64,000 nucleotides of DNA from Mobiluncus curtisii subsp. curtisii ATCC 35241 (GCF_000146285.1 NZ_GL385912.1:1061444-1125443), one strand, 5' to 3'; positions 26,180 through 35,963 are shown, counted from the first letter of the stretch. Numbers and translations: made by a program. The notes: generated by a model from the letters alone, not told the origin.

Positions 26180-27745
26180 TCACGCGAACATATCCACCGA
26201 ACCGTCAGTGCCGTCCTTTAGGACATCACCGACTTTCGGCTGGGTCACGACGTTTTCTGTTTCAGTTTCGGATCCATCCGTTCCGGCTGCGCCCGCCTGG
26301 CGAGCCTGTCCGGTTTCCCGCTCGGAAGAACCGGCTCCCGCGCCCGTGAACTGGGCAAACTCTTGGGCGTCTGTCGCCACATCCAAATCCGCCTGCAACC
26401 CGGTAGACGCCAGGTCGCGACGCAAGTCACTCAGGGCTTGGCGCAGCTGCTCGCGCGCCGCCTCCGAAGCTCCCAGCAGCTGCAAATGCACCGTGCCGTC
26501 AGCGTGGAAGTTCGCTGCCACCCGCACCGGACCGAACGTCTCGGGGTTGATGGCTAACTTCAACTGATGCTGGCCCTGACCCAACATTTTCAACCGCGAC
26601 AGCTGGTGTTGCATCTGATCAAAAAGCTGTTGGTTCAGGTTCGGGGCGTAAGTCGGCGCAGCCTGGCTCACCGGGTTCGGGGTGGATACGGCAGGAGCGG
26701 CAGCCGGTGCGGCGGAAGCCATGGGGGTGGTCTGAGCAGAAGTACCGGACACGGCGCTCACCGCGGAGGTCCCCGCGTTAGCCCCTCCCGCAGCTGTCGT
26801 ATTTGCGCTGTTACCAGCGGTTTGCGCCGCTGCCGCCACCGCTTCTGCCATAATCTGTGCAGGCTCGATTCCCTCCGGCATCACGGGAGCCACAGTCTCC
26901 GGCTGTGCCGGGAGGAGCGACGGGACTTTGCCAGATTTCAACTGGGCGGCAATGTCTGCCCCGTCGATTGGTTCTGACTCCGGCGCTGTCGTGTTGTGCG
27001 CAGCGGGAAGCTCCGGAGTGCCCGGAGCGGTTTCGGGCTGCGCGGGAGTCACCTCCACCGTTTCCGGAGTCGACTCTGCAGGATTCACCAGTGGGGTCGT
27101 AGCAGGTGCCGCGGTTTCCTCTGAGGTGAGCGAAACGTTCGGTTCCTCCGGGGAAACTTCCGGGGGTGCGACTGGGGTTTCCGTCAGCGTTTCCACAATC
27201 TCGGCAGCGACATTCACCCCGGTTGACGCTGCCATCGTGTCAGTCGCGGTAGTCTCCGCGACGGAAGTGGAATCCGAGGTTTGCGCCGCATCAGTCGATT
27301 TGCTCGCATCATCACCCGGCTTATCTGTGGATTTCGCGTCTTCGGCGCGCTTACCATCGCTGGTCTGATCCTGCGCCGCAACTCTTTCGGGTCGCTCGGG
27401 GCGACCCGGGCGCTCGTTGCGTTCGAGTCGTTCCGGGCGCGCCGGCTTGTCGGTTCGCGCTTCCTCCGGTCGATTGGTGGCATCACGACGGGTACTGGAC
27501 GGGCGTACCGTCGCCACCGGTTCGGGGGCCCGCGCGTGGGAAGGCTTTGCCGCAGCAGGGCGGGAATCACGAGCCGGGTCGGGGTGGTTTTCCCCGTGGC
27601 GCGCCACGCCTGCCGCGGGAGTGCGCGCTTCGGTCGCCAACGCACTCATGAGCGACTCAAAAGCAGTGGTGTCGGCGGCTTTCGCGCCAGATGAAGCGGC
27701 TTGGGCAGCAATCGCTGCCGCATTCGTGTCCTTAATATCAATCAT
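26180..27745 (-). CDS. fliK: hook-length control protein FliK
   Basis: This 521-residue protein has a long Ala/Pro/Thr/Glu-rich N-terminal region (residues 1-370, including an Arg/Glu/Pro stretch RPERLERNERPGRPERPER) and a C-terminal Flg_hook domain: LGQGQHQLKLAINPETFGPV and VHLQLLGASEAAREQLRQAL. FliK measures hook length and triggers the FlhB switch. It is positioned between the NlpC/P60 gene and flgD as expected. Confidence 0.9.
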   Translation of the reverse strand: MIDIKDTNAAAIAAQAASSGAKAADTTAFESLMSALATEARTPAAGVARHGENHPDPARDSRPAAAKPSHARAPEPVATVRPSSTRRDATNRPEEARTDKPARPERLERNERPGRPERPERVAAQDQTSDGKRAEDAKSTDKPGDDASKSTDAAQTSDSTSVAETTATDTMAASTGVNVAAEIVETLTETPVAPPEVSPEEPNVSLTSEETAAPATTPLVNPAESTPETVEVTPAQPETAPGTPELPAAHNTTAPESEPIDGADIAAQLKSGKVPSLLPAQPETVAPVMPEGIEPAQIMAEAVAAAAQTAGNSANTTAAGGANAGTSAVSAVSGTSAQTTPMASAAPAAAPAVSTPNPVSQAAPTYAPNLNQQLFDQMQHQLSRLKMLGQGQHQLKLAINPETFGPVRVAANFHADGTVHLQLLGASEAAREQLRQALSDLRRDLASTGLQADLDVATDAQEFAQFTGAGAGSSERETGQARQAGAAGTDGSETETENVVTQPKVGDVLKDGTDGSVDMFA

Positions 27746-27746
27746 G

Positions 27747-28901
27747 TCACACCCCCAGAGAAGAACGTAGGGCGCCCAACGCGCTCAAGGACGAAGCGGT
27801 ATTGCTCAAGCTTGCGTTGGCTCCCATCGTGCCTTGGTTACCTATCAAAGCTCCCAAGCCACCAGCAGCGTTAGCCCCGTACAGGGAGGACCCTCCCAGG
27901 AACTGACTGAGCAGTGTCGAGCTGTAAGAATTATTCGAATTGGCGGTACCCAACAGGGACGCCAGCGGATTAGCCCCCGCCGTGCCTGCCCCCGCTCCTG
28001 ACAAAGCTCCTACCAGCGCAGCTGCCAAGTCAGCGGACGAGTTGCCCGGATTAGCCGCACCGGGGTTCGCTACGCCAGGCACAGCGTTATTTTGTGGCAG
28101 AGACGTATTGCCCAAAGCTCCCAGCAAACTCGCCAAACCTGACCCCGCCGCACCCGGCGTCGTCGCACTGCCGTGGCTCGGAGCTGCGGGATTTTCCCGC
28201 ACCGCAGGAACAGGCGAAGGCGTGCCAGCCGAAGGCCTCCGAGGTGCGACTGCGGGATGCGGGGCGGGGCGCGGATTTGCGACCGGAGCAGCTCCGGGCG
28301 CGTCACCAGCGGAACGCATGACACGGCGGATGGTCACAATCGGGCCCAAGTCAGAAACGTTAATTTCCGTCACGGTCTTGCCCGGACGTGGCGCATGAAT
28401 GGCTTTACCGTTGCCGACATAAACCGCCACGTGCCCAGAATTTCGCGTAATCAGCAGGTCGCCTGGTTTCGCATTCTTAATCCCGTCCACTTCCACGCCG
28501 GAATGCTGCTGATCATAAGTGACGCGCGGCAGCGTCACCCCAACCTGCCTGGCAGCAGTCTGCACCAATCCGGAACAATCCAGTCCCTTGGCGGGATCCG
28601 TACCACCCCACACGTAAGGCACCCCGATGTAGGAGCGCACCTTTTCCACAAATGCTTCAGCTGTCCCCGGAACTCCCTGAATTTCCCCTTTTCCGGAGGC
28701 CCGGGTGGGCGTGGACTTGTTAGCCGCGGAAATCTGGCTGGCTAGCTTGGCGCTGAAATCTCCGGAAGTCCCGGAAGTTTTCGACGCAGAACCAGCCGCC
28801 CCGCTCTCGGTCACAGAGACCGGGGGACGACCGTGATTATTCAACGCGTTAATCATGTCTTGAATCGCACTGATTCGTGACTGGACACTAGCCAGGCTCA
28901 C
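27747..28901 (-). CDS. NlpC/P60 peptidoglycan hydrolase in the flagellar operon
   Basis: This 384-residue protein has an NlpC/P60 domain at residues 83-200 with GVPYVWGGTDPAKGLDCSGLV (Cys109), SGHVAVYVGNG (His157) and a third polar residue near His169. The N-terminus (SVQSRISAIQDMINAL) resembles FliJ/rod-linked coiled segments, and the C-terminal 190 residues are Ala/Gly/Asn-rich. No signal peptide is visible, so it may be exported through the flagellar system. The likely role is local wall cleavage for rod passage, replacing FlgJ; this is inferred from position. It overlaps fliJ by four bases. Confidence 0.85.
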   Translation of the reverse strand: MSLASVQSRISAIQDMINALNNHGRPPVSVTESGAAGSASKTSGTSGDFSAKLASQISAANKSTPTRASGKGEIQGVPGTAEAFVEKVRSYIGVPYVWGGTDPAKGLDCSGLVQTAARQVGVTLPRVTYDQQHSGVEVDGIKNAKPGDLLITRNSGHVAVYVGNGKAIHAPRPGKTVTEINVSDLGPIVTIRRVMRSAGDAPGAAPVANPRPAPHPAVAPRRPSAGTPSPVPAVRENPAAPSHGSATTPGAAGSGLASLLGALGNTSLPQNNAVPGVANPGAANPGNSSADLAAALVGALSGAGAGTAGANPLASLLGTANSNNSYSSTLLSQFLGGSSLYGANAAGGLGALIGNQGTMGANASLSNTASSLSALGALRSSLGV

Positions 28902-29437
28902 AATTTACCTCCCTCGGCAAAAGCCGGGTATCGCTGACCGACCGAGCCTGCCACAGGCTCCTCCGGGAGCGTCTCCCTCCTTGTGCGGACACGCAGTTCC
29001 GCACCGGTTTTGCCTTCCGTGGCACTGCCAGAGTTGCCCATATGAGACGCTAACTCATCAAGGACAACTTGTTCCTTGTGTAAGTCATCGGCAATAACTT
29101 CTTCCGCATGACGATTTTCAAGCTTTTCTAAGGTTGCAGTCAGGCGTCGCGCTCCCTGCCATTCATCCTGACGCTGATCGACCACCGCTTGCGCGTACTC
29201 TTTTCGCGCAATTCCCTCTTTAATCTGCATCATTGCCGCGTTACGCATCGCCGCAGCGACGGCGAGGTTGGTGGCTCCGGAAGTCTGCATGGAACCGAGA
29301 CGTTCCCGCGCCGAGGACAGTTGCTGGTCAGCGTGGTTTAAGTCAGCGTGAGCCGAGGCGAGACGACCTGCCGCCTGATCCTCTTGCAGCTGACGCAAAT
29401 TCAGTAAACCCTGGAGACGAAATGCGCGATCCACCAT
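28898..29437 (-). CDS. fliJ: FliJ-like flagellar export chaperone
   Basis: This 179-residue protein is predominantly coiled coil, starting FRLQGLLNLRQLQEDQAAG, which fits the FliJ family N-terminus (FRLQ.LL..R). It lies directly after fliI, the usual place. FliJ is the stalk of the export ATPase. Sequence conservation is low, so the call rests on position and coiled-coil character. Confidence 0.8.
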   Translation of the reverse strand: MVDRAFRLQGLLNLRQLQEDQAAGRLASAHADLNHADQQLSSARERLGSMQTSGATNLAVAAAMRNAAMMQIKEGIARKEYAQAVVDQRQDEWQGARRLTATLEKLENRHAEEVIADDLHKEQVVLDELASHMGNSGSATEGKTGAELRVRTRRETLPEEPVAGSVGQRYPAFAEGGKL

Positions 29438-29448
29438 TTACACCACCC

Positions 29449-30783
29449 CTATGCCGCTTCCTCAGACTTGAAAGCCTGATAGAGGTCGAACAGTTGCGAC
29501 CAAGCTGCGTCGAATTCGACCTTCTCGTCAGTCTTTTGCGTCAGGAATGCTTCAATCTCGGCATCATATTTCACTGCCGTATCCACCTCGGGATTGGTGC
29601 CCGCTTGGTAAGCCCCCACATCCAGCAAGTCCTGCACAGAACGTTTTGCCCCCATAATCTGACGCAAAGCGGTTGCAGCTTCCCGTTGCTCCCGCGTCGT
29701 GACTTTGGATGCCACCCTGGAGATAGAACCCAGCGCGTCGATAGCCGGATAGTGTCCCGCCACCGCCAGTTTCCGATCCAGCACGACGTGCCCATCCAGG
29801 ATAGAACGTGCCTGGTCGGCAATGGGTTCATTATGGTCATCCCCATCCACAAGCACGGTGTAAATGCCGGTCACAGACCCGATAGCACCGGAACCTGCTC
29901 GTTCCAGCAATTGCGCCATCATCGAGAAAGTCGAAGGTGGATAGCCGCGAGTAGCGGGCGGTTCACCTACAGAGAGACCAATTTCGCGCTGTGCCATACA
30001 GGTACGGGTCAGGGAATCCATCATCAGCAGGACGTGGCGACCGGCATCCCGGTAGTACTCGGCGACGCGGGTGGCAGTGAAGGCGGCGCGTTTACGCAGC
30101 ATCGGGGACTCATCCGAAGTCGCCACCACCACGACCGAACGGGACAAACCCTCCTCGCCCAAATCATCTTCCAAGAACTCACGGACTTCCCGTCCACGCT
30201 CACCCACCAGGGCAATCACACACACTTCAGCATTCGTGCCACGTGCAATCATCGACATCAATGTCGATTTACCGACCCCGGAACCAGCAAACAAGCCGAT
30301 GCGCTGACCGCGCCCTAACGTCACCAGCGTGTCCAGGACACGCACCCCCATCGCGACCGGCATATCAATCCGGGCACGTTCCAAAGCATTGGGAGCCGCT
30401 CCATGAATCGGTACCCGGTCAGCCGCATAAATCGGACCTTTGCCATCCAGCGGGCGTCCGGCAGCGTCGATAACCCGTCCCAGCAGAGCCGGACCGACCG
30501 GAACTGTGGCAGGTAAGCCGGTACCGCGCACCGGGGAACCGACCCGCAGACCGTCCAGGTTATCCAGAGGCATACACGAGGCGATACCCGCATCCAGCGC
30601 CACCACTTCGGCGGGGACACCGGGGTCGTCCCCCACCAGCACGACTTCACCTACAGAGCACTGCAAACCGCGAACCCGGACAGACAAGCCCACGACGGAT
30701 TCCACCTCGCCGACCCGCTGCGGACGTGAGGCATTCAGCAGACTCACGAAAGATGGTAAAGTAGCCAGCTCCAAGGCGCTCAC
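29449..30783 (-). CDS. fliI: flagellum-specific export ATPase FliI
   Basis: This 444-residue protein has the Walker A motif GLFAGSGVGKSTLMSMIARG near residue 163, Walker B HVLLMMDSLTR near 245 and a family signature PPATRGYPPSTFSMM. It powers unfolding and entry of export substrates. The GTG start overlaps the fliH stop by four bases. Confidence 0.97.
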   Translation of the reverse strand: MSALELATLPSFVSLLNASRPQRVGEVESVVGLSVRVRGLQCSVGEVVLVGDDPGVPAEVVALDAGIASCMPLDNLDGLRVGSPVRGTGLPATVPVGPALLGRVIDAAGRPLDGKGPIYAADRVPIHGAAPNALERARIDMPVAMGVRVLDTLVTLGRGQRIGLFAGSGVGKSTLMSMIARGTNAEVCVIALVGERGREVREFLEDDLGEEGLSRSVVVVATSDESPMLRKRAAFTATRVAEYYRDAGRHVLLMMDSLTRTCMAQREIGLSVGEPPATRGYPPSTFSMMAQLLERAGSGAIGSVTGIYTVLVDGDDHNEPIADQARSILDGHVVLDRKLAVAGHYPAIDALGSISRVASKVTTREQREAATALRQIMGAKRSVQDLLDVGAYQAGTNPEVDTAVKYDAEIEAFLTQKTDEKVEFDAAWSQLFDLYQAFKSEEAA

Positions 30784-31484
30784 TCCTCGGCTGCTTGGGC
30801 GGACGCCAGAGCCTCTCGCGCACGCCGCACAGCCGAAGTCAGCCGGGCATCCAGCAACCCCTCCGGCATGTAAGCCACCGCGTCACCCGGATCCAGTTCC
30901 GAATCGGGAACCAGCTCCACCGGGCAATCCACGCCCAAGCTGGTCAGCGTAGCCACATCCTGTGGGTTCATATTGACCTTCACAATGTCTTTCGGGTCAT
31001 TCATCGACAAAGCTCGCTGTAACGCTGCCTTGGCGCGAGTCGGTTCGTCGGACAGTTCCGCCCCTAATAGGGCTTCCGCTAAATCCAGCGCCGCTTCCAT
31101 CAGCGCGGCTTTCATTTCTTCGATGACCAGGGCATCACGGGAGGAAACCGCATCGGCGATAGCCTGGATTTCGTCCATCGCGTCGACATACGCCTCGGTG
31201 CGAGATTCTTCAGCCAAACGCGCCTCCTCATTGAGGATGTGGCGTTCCTGTTCGGCTTCACGAGTCGCCCGCTTTTGACCGGCTGCCCACCCGGAGGAAA
31301 AACCTTTGGCGTATCCGAAAGCCTGCGATGACTTCCCGTCGCCCTTGATTTGGTTTGTTGCTCCTGCCAAGCGGAAGGCTCCGGCAGAGTTCGCCCCCGC
31401 AGCGGTAGACAAAGCCACCGGATTGGGCACACCGCCGCGGCGCTGGTTTTCTTTGACCTCCAAAAGGTCTTGATCAAGCCACAT
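30780..31484 (-). CDS. fliH: FliH, regulator of the export ATPase
   Basis: This protein of about 234 residues starts at the ATG at 31484, placed after GAGGAGG. The N-terminus is low complexity; the centre has GYAKGFSSGWAAGQKRATREAEQERH, the glycine-repeat coiled coil of FliH, and the C-terminal domain has EEMKAALMEAALDLAEALLG. It links FliI to the C-ring. It overlaps the fliG end by 11 bases. Confidence 0.9.
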   Translation of the reverse strand: MWLDQDLLEVKENQRRGGVPNPVALSTAAGANSAGAFRLAGATNQIKGDGKSSQAFGYAKGFSSGWAAGQKRATREAEQERHILNEEARLAEESRTEAYVDAMDEIQAIADAVSSRDALVIEEMKAALMEAALDLAEALLGAELSDEPTRAKAALQRALSMNDPKDIVKVNMNPQDVATLTSLGVDCPVELVPDSELDPGDAVAYMPEGLLDARLTSAVRRAREALASAQAAEE

Positions 31485-32499
31485 ATTCGTCTTCCTCCTC
31501 GCGGCGGATGACAATTTGTCCAGATTCCTCCATCTTGCGAATCAGCTGCACGATTTCGGAACGGGCCTCTTGCACCTGGCTCATGCGCACACTGCCCAGC
31601 ATGTCGATTTCTTCCATAACATTCTGGCGAGCACGCTCGGAGAGGTTCTTCATCAGGCGAGAACGCAAGTCTTCGTGAGTACCCTTGAGAGCCATCGCCA
31701 GGCGCGCCCCGTCGACTTGCCGCAGCACCAGCTGAATACCACGATCTTCCAGCATAACGATGTCTTCAAAGACGAACATCCGGGAGCGAACTTCGTCAGC
31801 CAGGTCTTCGTCGCGTTCCTCCAGTCCGGTCAGAATCATCTTTTCCGTGCCCGGATCCGCCCGGTTGATGATGTCGACCAGCGGTTCAACACCACCGATA
31901 GCTTGCATTTCTTCGGAGTTAATGACTTGCTCAGCCTTCTTTTGCAGGGACTCAGCGACCAACGCCACCATTTCGGGGTTCGCCCGTTCCATCTGAGCGA
32001 TGCGCACTGCCACTTCGCCCTGGAGTTTCGGTCCTAAACCTGCCATGACTCGCGCGGCATGATCCGGACGCAGATGCGCCAGCACCAGGGCAATCGTCTG
32101 CGGGTGCTCGGCGGAAACCAAGGTCACGATTTCCCGCGGGTCGGCGGATTTCAGGAAGTCGAAAGGCTGCCCTTGCATTCCCTGCATCAGGCGTTCCATG
32201 ATTTCCGCAGCTTTTTCCCGACCGAAAGTCTGTTCCAAAACTTTTTGAGCGTAGTCCAGACCACCGCGCCCCAGCTGCAAACTGGCGGAGGCTATGGAGT
32301 TTTCATAGAACTCGTCAATAACATCTGCGGTGATTTCGCGGGGGACATTGGTCATCCGCAAAATTTCAGCCGACAGTGCCTCGACTTCATCATCATTCAT
32401 TTCGCTCATGACGCGAGCAGCACGGTCTTTGCCGATTTGAATCAGCAACAAGGCAGCTTTCTGCAGCCCGCTCAGAGTCAGGGCTTGCGACATTACCAT
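31474..32499 (-). CDS. fliG: flagellar motor switch protein FliG
   Basis: This 341-residue protein begins LTLSGLQKAALLLIQIGKDRAARVM. The middle has EHPQTIALVLAHLRPDHAARVM and the C-terminal torque helix region DIVMLEDRGIQLVLRQVDGARLAMALKG, all classical. It couples the stator to the rotor and binds FliF and FliM. It lies two bases after fliF. Confidence 0.97.
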   Translation of the reverse strand: MVMSQALTLSGLQKAALLLIQIGKDRAARVMSEMNDDEVEALSAEILRMTNVPREITADVIDEFYENSIASASLQLGRGGLDYAQKVLEQTFGREKAAEIMERLMQGMQGQPFDFLKSADPREIVTLVSAEHPQTIALVLAHLRPDHAARVMAGLGPKLQGEVAVRIAQMERANPEMVALVAESLQKKAEQVINSEEMQAIGGVEPLVDIINRADPGTEKMILTGLEERDEDLADEVRSRMFVFEDIVMLEDRGIQLVLRQVDGARLAMALKGTHEDLRSRLMKNLSERARQNVMEEIDMLGSVRMSQVQEARSEIVQLIRKMEESGQIVIRREEEDEYVA

Positions 32500-32501
32500 G
32501 A

Positions 32502-34118
32502 TTAGCGACCTCCCATCCAGGCGCGCAGCTGCTCAGCAACCAGTTGCGGTTTATCGAGAGCCAGTTCGGCAATTTCCTCGCGCTTGGCTTCAATCTTAAG
32601 CAGAATCGGATCCGGTTCGGGCTCGGGCTCCGGCTCAGGTTCGGGCTCCGGTTCGGGTTCCGGAATCGTGGCAGCTTCAATCTCGAGAGCTTCTTCTTCC
32701 GGAGCGCTCAAGGTGTACGGATCGGGTAGCTGATCCAGCTCGCCGAGGTCCAGAGCCTCACGTTCACGAGCCTTGGCGCGTTTCTTTGCCACCGCCGCGA
32801 TAATAATCAGCAGCAGGATAATCAGCCCGGCGATGACCGCCTGCCGAATCAGAGAAGCTGTCTTGGCAGCGGCTTCGGCGGCAGCTTCATCAGCCGCAGC
32901 CTTTTCCGCAGCCTTCTTGGCGGTGTCATCGAACGGAGAACGGGAGATATTCACGACGTCTCCAGTCGCCGCATCAATACCGGTAGCTGCCGCCACCATG
33001 TCACGTACCTGAGCCATGTCCAACCGCCGGGCGGTCTCTTGATTCAACACGACCGACACGGACTTACGCAGCGCCGCACCAGGGGCACGAGTCGACTGGG
33101 TTACTTCTTCATTGACAGCGTTGTTTTGCACATTTTGGGTATTGGTGTAATTCCCGCCGTTATTGCCATTCAGCTCGTAGGGGTTCCCAATGTTATCTGG
33201 CCCCAGTACGCCACCGACGACTGCTCCACCGCCGCTGTACTGTTCGGCAGCGTTTGAAGCGGACAGCGGTTTAACCCCGCCCTCCGGGTCGGTATAGACC
33301 CGAGTGGTCTTCACCTGATTGTCTTGGGACAGGTCGACTTGCGCCGAAACACGGGCATTACCGGCTCCGACCAGGGGTTCCACCACTGCCAAAGCCTTGT
33401 CGACCAAGCTCTTTTCCATTTCTGAAGCCGCGGCCGCGCCCCCTTCGACCTTGTCGGACAGGCTGTTGCCCAACGTATCGACCACGGTCACTCCCGTTTT
33501 ATCCAGATTAGGCACCGATGCCGCGACCATATTAATGATGGCCTGTACCGTGTCATTAGACACGTCCTTGCGATTCTTCGGGGTGATGGTCACAGAAGCG
33601 GTGGTGGCAACGGGTTTCTTCGGGTCGGCGAACACGGTCTCTTGCGGGATGGCTAGCGCCACGGACGATTTATCAATGTCATCCATCGTGTCAATCGTCT
33701 TTGCCAACTCACCTTCCAGAGCGCGTTTCTTTGCCATTTGCTGTTGGAAGTCGGAAGCTGCTACGCCTAAGTTATCCAAGACGGCGTAACCGGAGGTGGG
33801 CTGGGCGGGCAAGTCGGCAGCCGCCAAGCTCATGCGCGCGCTTTGCACATCTTTCGCCGGTACCTTGACCACGCCATTGTCGGCGACCTGATATTTGATG
33901 CCCTGGGAATCAAGCTGTTCAGTCACGGCAGCTTGATCTTTATCGGTCAAACCGGAGTACAGCGTGGTGTAATCCGGGCTTGCCACCCAAGAGTACAGCA
34001 CCACACCGCCCAAAATGAGCACAGCGACCCCGATAATCGACAGGGTCTTTTGTCCTAAGGAAAATTGTCCGACGGTATTTTTTACTTTATCTACTGCGTT
34101 TACAATGACCGGTGGCAT
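32502..34118 (-). CDS. fliF: flagellar MS-ring protein FliF
   Basis: This 538-residue protein has a first membrane helix (IIGVAVLILGGVVLYSW, about 30-46), the YscJ-like domain (YTTLYSGLTDKDQAAVTEQLDSQGIKY), the MS-ring domain, a second helix (AVIAGLIILLLIIIAAVA, near 435) and a cytoplasmic FliG-binding tail. That tail carries an uninterrupted Pro-Glu repeat of about eight units near residue 490, unusual in length. It nucleates basal-body assembly. Confidence 0.96.
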   Translation of the reverse strand: MPPVIVNAVDKVKNTVGQFSLGQKTLSIIGVAVLILGGVVLYSWVASPDYTTLYSGLTDKDQAAVTEQLDSQGIKYQVADNGVVKVPAKDVQSARMSLAAADLPAQPTSGYAVLDNLGVAASDFQQQMAKKRALEGELAKTIDTMDDIDKSSVALAIPQETVFADPKKPVATTASVTITPKNRKDVSNDTVQAIINMVAASVPNLDKTGVTVVDTLGNSLSDKVEGGAAAASEMEKSLVDKALAVVEPLVGAGNARVSAQVDLSQDNQVKTTRVYTDPEGGVKPLSASNAAEQYSGGGAVVGGVLGPDNIGNPYELNGNNGGNYTNTQNVQNNAVNEEVTQSTRAPGAALRKSVSVVLNQETARRLDMAQVRDMVAAATGIDAATGDVVNISRSPFDDTAKKAAEKAAADEAAAEAAAKTASLIRQAVIAGLIILLLIIIAAVAKKRAKAREREALDLGELDQLPDPYTLSAPEEEALEIEAATIPEPEPEPEPEPEPEPEPDPILLKIEAKREEIAELALDKPQLVAEQLRAWMGGR

Positions 34119-34549
34119 TATGCTTGCATCCTCATAATCTCATTGAACATGTCAACTGCCTTGTTCCGAATGGTAGAGGTCAGTTCCATAGTCAGCTGGG
34201 ATTCTGCGGCTGCAATAGTGTATTGGTGGACATCATTGAGTTGCCCCGTGAGGGCCTGCACACCCAGCTTCTTGGCGGTACTCTCACGTTGCTGCATGTT
34301 ATACACCGCATCGGCAAAGATATTGCCGAAAGAGGTTTCCGCGACATCGCGGACATCTCCACCCTGCGGAGTCAGACCGGTGCCGGTCGGGGCGACGGAC
34401 GAGGCATTGGTGCCCAGGCGTGCCGGACCGGCTTGGGTGGCTGCGGAACGTGAGAACCCAAGGGATTGTACTAAGTCATTGGTCAGCTGCTGGGTTCCGG
34501 TCAAAGAACTGGTCAGCCTGCTACCAATACCGTCTACAGAGTAAGGCAC
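34118..34549 (-). CDS. fliE: flagellar hook-basal body protein FliE
   Basis: This 143-residue protein has the family C-terminal half, SFGNIFADAVYNMQQRESTAKKL and STIRNKAVDMFNEIMRMQA. The N-terminal 70 residues are longer than usual. FliE joins the MS ring to the rod. The start is GTG with GGGAGG upstream. It overlaps fliF by one base. Confidence 0.92.
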   Translation of the reverse strand: MPYSVDGIGSRLTSSLTGTQQLTNDLVQSLGFSRSAATQAGPARLGTNASSVAPTGTGLTPQGGDVRDVAETSFGNIFADAVYNMQQRESTAKKLGVQALTGQLNDVHQYTIAAAESQLTMELTSTIRNKAVDMFNEIMRMQA

Positions 34550-34556
34550 GGCTTAC

Positions 34557-34955
34557 TTACCTCCCGATTTGCAATGCTGCTTCATAAGTGGACTTTGCGC
34601 GATCCACCACCGCAGCGTTCGCCTGGTAAGCCCTTTGCGCCATAATCAACTGGGTCATCTGTGATCCCAAGTCAATATCTGGGTGGCGGACATACCCTTC
34701 TTCGTTCGCGTTCGGATCGCGGGGGTCGTACACGATCCGACCATCGGTGCCACCGAGCGCAATGCCCGATACCATCGTGCCGGCTGGACGCCCGTAATCA
34801 ACAGCCTGAGCCACGACGTAGCGCGCCCGGAAGGCTTCCTCGTTCATGGGCTTGGTGGTGTTGATGTTGGCGATGTTATCCGAAATGCAGTCCAACCATT
34901 TACGGTTAACCGTCATCCCGGTACCAGCTATGCCGATTGCTCCAAAAGTGGTCAT
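34557..34955 (-). CDS. flgC: flagellar basal-body rod protein FlgC
   Basis: This 132-residue protein begins with the rod signature MTVNRKWLDCISDNIANINTT and ends SQMTQLIMAQRAYQANAAVVDRAKSTY, matching FlgC size and C-terminus. It is a proximal rod component, coupled to flgB by a 4-base overlap. Confidence 0.94.
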   Translation of the reverse strand: MTTFGAIGIAGTGMTVNRKWLDCISDNIANINTTKPMNEEAFRARYVVAQAVDYGRPAGTMVSGIALGGTDGRIVYDPRDPNANEEGYVRHPDIDLGSQMTQLIMAQRAYQANAAVVDRAKSTYEAALQIGR

Positions 34956-35299
34956 GACGTCGTCCTCATGGCCGAGCGAATGTTGGTATATTCCCCACTG
35001 ATTGCTTGGGTAGCCAGCTGAAAGCGCAGTACCGTATCCACACTCGAAATGGTCTCAGTGTCCAGGTTGACATTGTTACCGTCGATGCGAGTGGGTTCCA
35101 AAGAGCGTGCAGTGGCGATATGCGTGGTGGCAGGGTGTCCAAACTGAACGGCACGAGCCAGTTCGTTTTCAAACGATACCTTGCCGGCTAAGAATCCCGG
35201 CGTCTGAATGTTGGCAATGTTATCGGCGATGACTCGCTGACGCATTGACAACCCATCCAGCGCGGTACGCATTGCTACGTAACCAACAGAATCAAACAT
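34952..35299 (-). CDS. flgB: flagellar basal-body rod protein FlgB
   Basis: This 115-residue protein has DGLSMRQRVIADNIANIQTPGF near residue 15, the FlgB signature, and LQFQLATQAISGEY-like C-terminal helix. It is the first gene of the long minus-strand operon. A GAGG site precedes the ATG at 35299, and about 800 non-coding bases lie upstream. Confidence 0.94.
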   Translation of the reverse strand: MFDSVGYVAMRTALDGLSMRQRVIADNIANIQTPGFLAGKVSFENELARAVQFGHPATTHIATARSLEPTRIDGNNVNLDTETISSVDTVLRFQLATQAISGEYTNIRSAMRTTS

Positions 35300-35555
35300 G
35301 ACGACCTCACATGTTATCTCGCTGGATCATTCCTCGATCCTCATTACCCGCATAACTTCCTGCTAGCGGTCCAGTGCTTTGTTGCGCTGACATATTCAAG
35401 TATCGGCAGTTCCTAAGCAATTGTCGAGGAGTTTTGTTAATTTGTTTTGGGCTTCACGGGACGTTTTTTCAAAAACCCGCATTTTTACATCAAGTAGGTT
35501 TTTGTTAGGACAAATGACCGAACTATACGCGCTGGTAGAGAAGCTTTCTGGAAGG

Positions 35556-35569
35556 TTACACAGGTGTAA
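35556..35569. promoter_or_regulatory. 14-bp palindrome, candidate operator
   Basis: TTACACAGGTGTAA is a perfect 6+6 dyad with a 2-base centre; GGT and ACC outside extend the symmetry loosely. It lies about 260 bases upstream of flgB. The binding protein is unknown. Confidence 0.45.
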
Positions 35570-35947
35570 TTTACCGGATTATCAGCATCGTATTTTTACC
35601 ACCCTGTAATTTTTCGATTCGGCGGGTTTTGTTCACCGTTAGTTCCTTTCTCCATAAAGCAGGAAACCGTTTAGTTCAGTTTCCTTTCAGTTTGCAATAC
35701 CGCGATGCCTCACACCGACCCATCCTCATCGATTGTCAAATTGTCAGCAATTTTAGGTATATTTACGCGATTTTCCGCGCGACCTGCTCAGACACAAATG
35801 CTTTAGACATGGTAACTTTCTGAGGCTTAACTGAACATTAGAGGAAACTCACGCAGATTTACAGATTTTGGCTCGCTTGTAGACGGGCGCGAAAAATAAA
35901 TTCACTTGCGTTCATAGGTTGAACTTATATAGGACCTACGTCCCTTA

Positions 35948-35963
35948 TGTGATTTTTGTCACA
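35948..35963. promoter_or_regulatory. CRP/GlxR-type binding site
   Basis: TGTGATTTTTGTCACA matches the TGTGA-N6-TCACA consensus of CRP/FNR-family regulators exactly, including actinobacterial GlxR. It sits about 650 bases upstream of flgB and about 140 bases past the end of the fliS operon. Confidence 0.6.
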
